Below, piece after piece: positions 62,932 to 64,000 of a stretch of 64,000 nucleotides of DNA. The position numbers and the translations under genes were made by a program. The notes beneath the pieces were generated by a model. The model did not search any database. It saw nothing but the letters and a program-made list of their open reading frames with translations, and was not told the DNA's origin. The DNA is from Methylicorpusculum oleiharenae. GTDB lineage: Bacteria; Pseudomonadota; Gammaproteobacteria; Methylococcales; Methylomonadaceae. Positions within the stretch are counted from its first letter, which is position 1, and the number at the start of each line of letters is the position of its first letter. The stretch lies in NCBI RefSeq assembly GCF_009828925.2, contig NZ_WUTY02000001.1:4866492-4930491 (forward strand), given 5' to 3'.

Positions 62932-63288
62932 TCAATCCTGCAAGGCATTAACCGCTTCTGCTTTATGTTCGATTGACCATAGTTTTTCCAATTGATAGAA
63001 CTGTCTAGCCTGATCGGTCATGACGTGCACGATAACATCACCCAAATCCAGCAATACCCAGTCTGACCCCAACCCGCCTTCCTGCCCCAACGGTTTATAG
63101 CCTTTTTCATTCAACTCGGCTACTACATAATCGACCAAGGATTTCAAGTGACGATCGGATGTACCGGTTGCCAAGACCATATAATCGGTGACAGAGGTTT
63201 TGCCTCGCACATCGATAACGGTAATGTTGTGTCCTTTGCGCTCATCCAAAACTTTCTGGACGATCTCTAATATTTCTTCTGGTTGCAT
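62932..63288 (-). CDS. rsfS: Ribosome silencing factor RsfS
   Basis: A 118-residue RsfS/Iojap protein that binds uL14 and prevents subunit joining in stationary phase. The blocks I-D-V-R-G-K-T-S-V-T-D-Y-M-V-L-A-T-G-T-S-like near residues 24-43, E-G-x-x-x-S-D-W-V-L-L-D near 73-84 and V-H-V-M near 89-92 are clear. It follows nadD on the same strand with 25 bases between, a near-universal gene pair. Confidence 0.96.
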   Translation of the reverse strand: MQPEEILEIVQKVLDERKGHNITVIDVRGKTSVTDYMVLATGTSDRHLKSLVDYVVAELNEKGYKPLGQEGGLGSDWVLLDLGDVIVHVMTDQARQFYQLEKLWSIEHKAEAVNALQD

Positions 63289-63313
63289 TCAATTTCCTGT
63301 GAGAGTGCGCTGA

Positions 63314-63937
63314 CTAGCGCCGATAAAGTTGATTTTGATCAATATAGCTGATGACGGCGTCGGGTAATAAAAACCCCGGACTACGCCCTTCGGCCACCAT
63401 CTGTCTGATCGCTGTCGCTGAAATATCAAGTAGTGTGACACGCTGGAAAAATAAAGATCCGCAGGCCGTGTCTTTTAGTTTTTGTACTGAATCGGTATAA
63501 CGATTTTTTAAAACCTCACTGAGCTCGGAATGACCGGCGCCAGGGCGAGTCATCACAACCACATGGGCATAATCAAACAAAGCGTGCCAACGGTGCCATT
63601 GGCACAGGTGTTCAAAAGCATCGCCACCGATAAAAAGCAGCAGCGGCATTTCTGCAACCATGGTCTCTCTCAAAGAGGCCAACGTGTCCACCATATAGGA
63701 AGGTCCGCCTCGGTCAATTTCGCGGGTATCAAGGGTCATTCCGGACCTGCCTGCCAATGCGAGTTCCAGCATCTTGACCCGCATGACAGCGGCCGCAGAC
63801 GGCTCGTCGCGGTGCGCCGGAATAAAACAGGGAATCAGACGAATTTCATCCAGTTCGAACAGTTCCTTAACTTCCAATGCCGTCCGCAAATGCCCGAAAT
63901 GCACGGGATCAAATGTCCCGCCGTAAACACCTAACAT
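63314..63937 (-). CDS. nadD: Nicotinate-nucleotide adenylyltransferase NadD
   Basis: Adenylylates nicotinate mononucleotide in NAD synthesis. A 207-residue nucleotidyltransferase with G-T-F-D-P-V-H-F-G-H-L at residues 6-16 (HxGH motif) and the I-S-A-T-A-I-R motif near 175. The ATG follows the stop of the upstream gene without a gap (TAG-ATG), so translation is coupled to proA. Confidence 0.97.
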   Translation of the reverse strand: MLGVYGGTFDPVHFGHLRTALEVKELFELDEIRLIPCFIPAHRDEPSAAAVMRVKMLELALAGRSGMTLDTREIDRGGPSYMVDTLASLRETMVAEMPLLLFIGGDAFEHLCQWHRWHALFDYAHVVVMTRPGAGHSELSEVLKNRYTDSVQKLKDTACGSLFFQRVTLLDISATAIRQMVAEGRSPGFLLPDAVISYIDQNQLYRR

Positions 63938-64000
63938 CTATTCGCGAATATGACCGTCGCCCAGTACAATGTATTTGAGCGTCGTCAGACCTTTAAGCCC
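63938..64000 (-). CDS. proA: C-terminal end of glutamate-5-semialdehyde dehydrogenase ProA (5' part outside window)
   Basis: The last 20 codons before the TAG at 63938-63940 read G-L-K-G-L-T-T-L-K-Y-I-V-L-G-D-G-H-I-R-E. The pattern G-L-x-x-L-T-T-x-K-x-I-x-x-G-D matches the end of ProA proteins, and proA-nadD-rsfS is a common gammaproteobacterial order. The assignment rests on this short tail and context. Confidence 0.7.
   Translation of the reverse strand, partial: GLKGLTTLKYIVLGDGHIRE

Overview
The window looks like chromosome of a Gram-negative gammaproteobacterium of moderate G+C, densely coding and lightly scattered with short palindromic repeats. The gene set (nlpD-rpoS, dksA-gluQ, yciB-yciI-bolA-ppiC, hflD, proA-nadD-rsfS, an ssb/MFS pair, type IV pilin with a sigma-54 promoter) and the style of the intergenic repeats recall methylotrophic Methylococcales. 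No methane- or methanol-oxidation gene lies here, so the order is an inference. No tRNA, rRNA, prophage or CRISPR array was found.

Layout. 0-10 kb: the truncated RNA helicase gene hrpA, a SprA-like metalloprotease, a phosphoesterase, ispG (isoprenoid synthesis), a small aspartyl-protease-like protein, an NnrS/DUF455 pair and a VanZ-like protein. 9.5-17 kb: overlapping acetyltransferase and nitrilase genes, then rpoS, nlpD and a membrane J-domain protein, mobB-moeA (molybdenum cofactor) and a rhodanese/aminotransferase pair. 17-24.5 kb: dksA-gluQ-acs, glgX and tolC. 24.5-34 kb: a methyltransferase/DUF1244 pair, the yciB-yciI-bolA-ppiC operon, recJ, and a threonine/alanine block (alaC, hom, thrC). 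34-46 kb is the most accessory stretch: an unrecognised membrane protein, a 58-residue membrane protein next to a MITE, a lytic transglycosylase, a complete IS4-family element sitting in a palindromic repeat, a di-haem peroxidase, a pilin with a putative GT-C glycosyltransferase, and a GT2-GT4-methyltransferase operon. 46-56.4 kb: a tandem repeat array, ssb, a YajR-like exporter, a GGDEF-EAL protein with both domains degenerate, a truncated envelope-protein gene, a lipoprotein, and copA/copZ (copper export). 56.5-64 kb: an EAL-HDOD protein, rhodanese, hflD and a Gld-type ABC transporter in one run, then mutM, rsfS, nadD and the tail of proA.

The most interesting signal is the layered mobile and repeat DNA: a 162-167 bp MITE with 8-bp target duplications, one copy nested inside another repeat; an IS4 element with a 13-bp duplication inside one arm of a palindrome; a 137-150 bp repeat in four copies, one ending exactly where an envelope-protein gene is cut off; and an array with a period of about 170 bp. 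Two expression features also stand out: gluQ lacks any ATG/GTG/TTG upstream of its conserved N-terminus, and the pilin terminator lies inside the first codons of the downstream glycosyltransferase gene.
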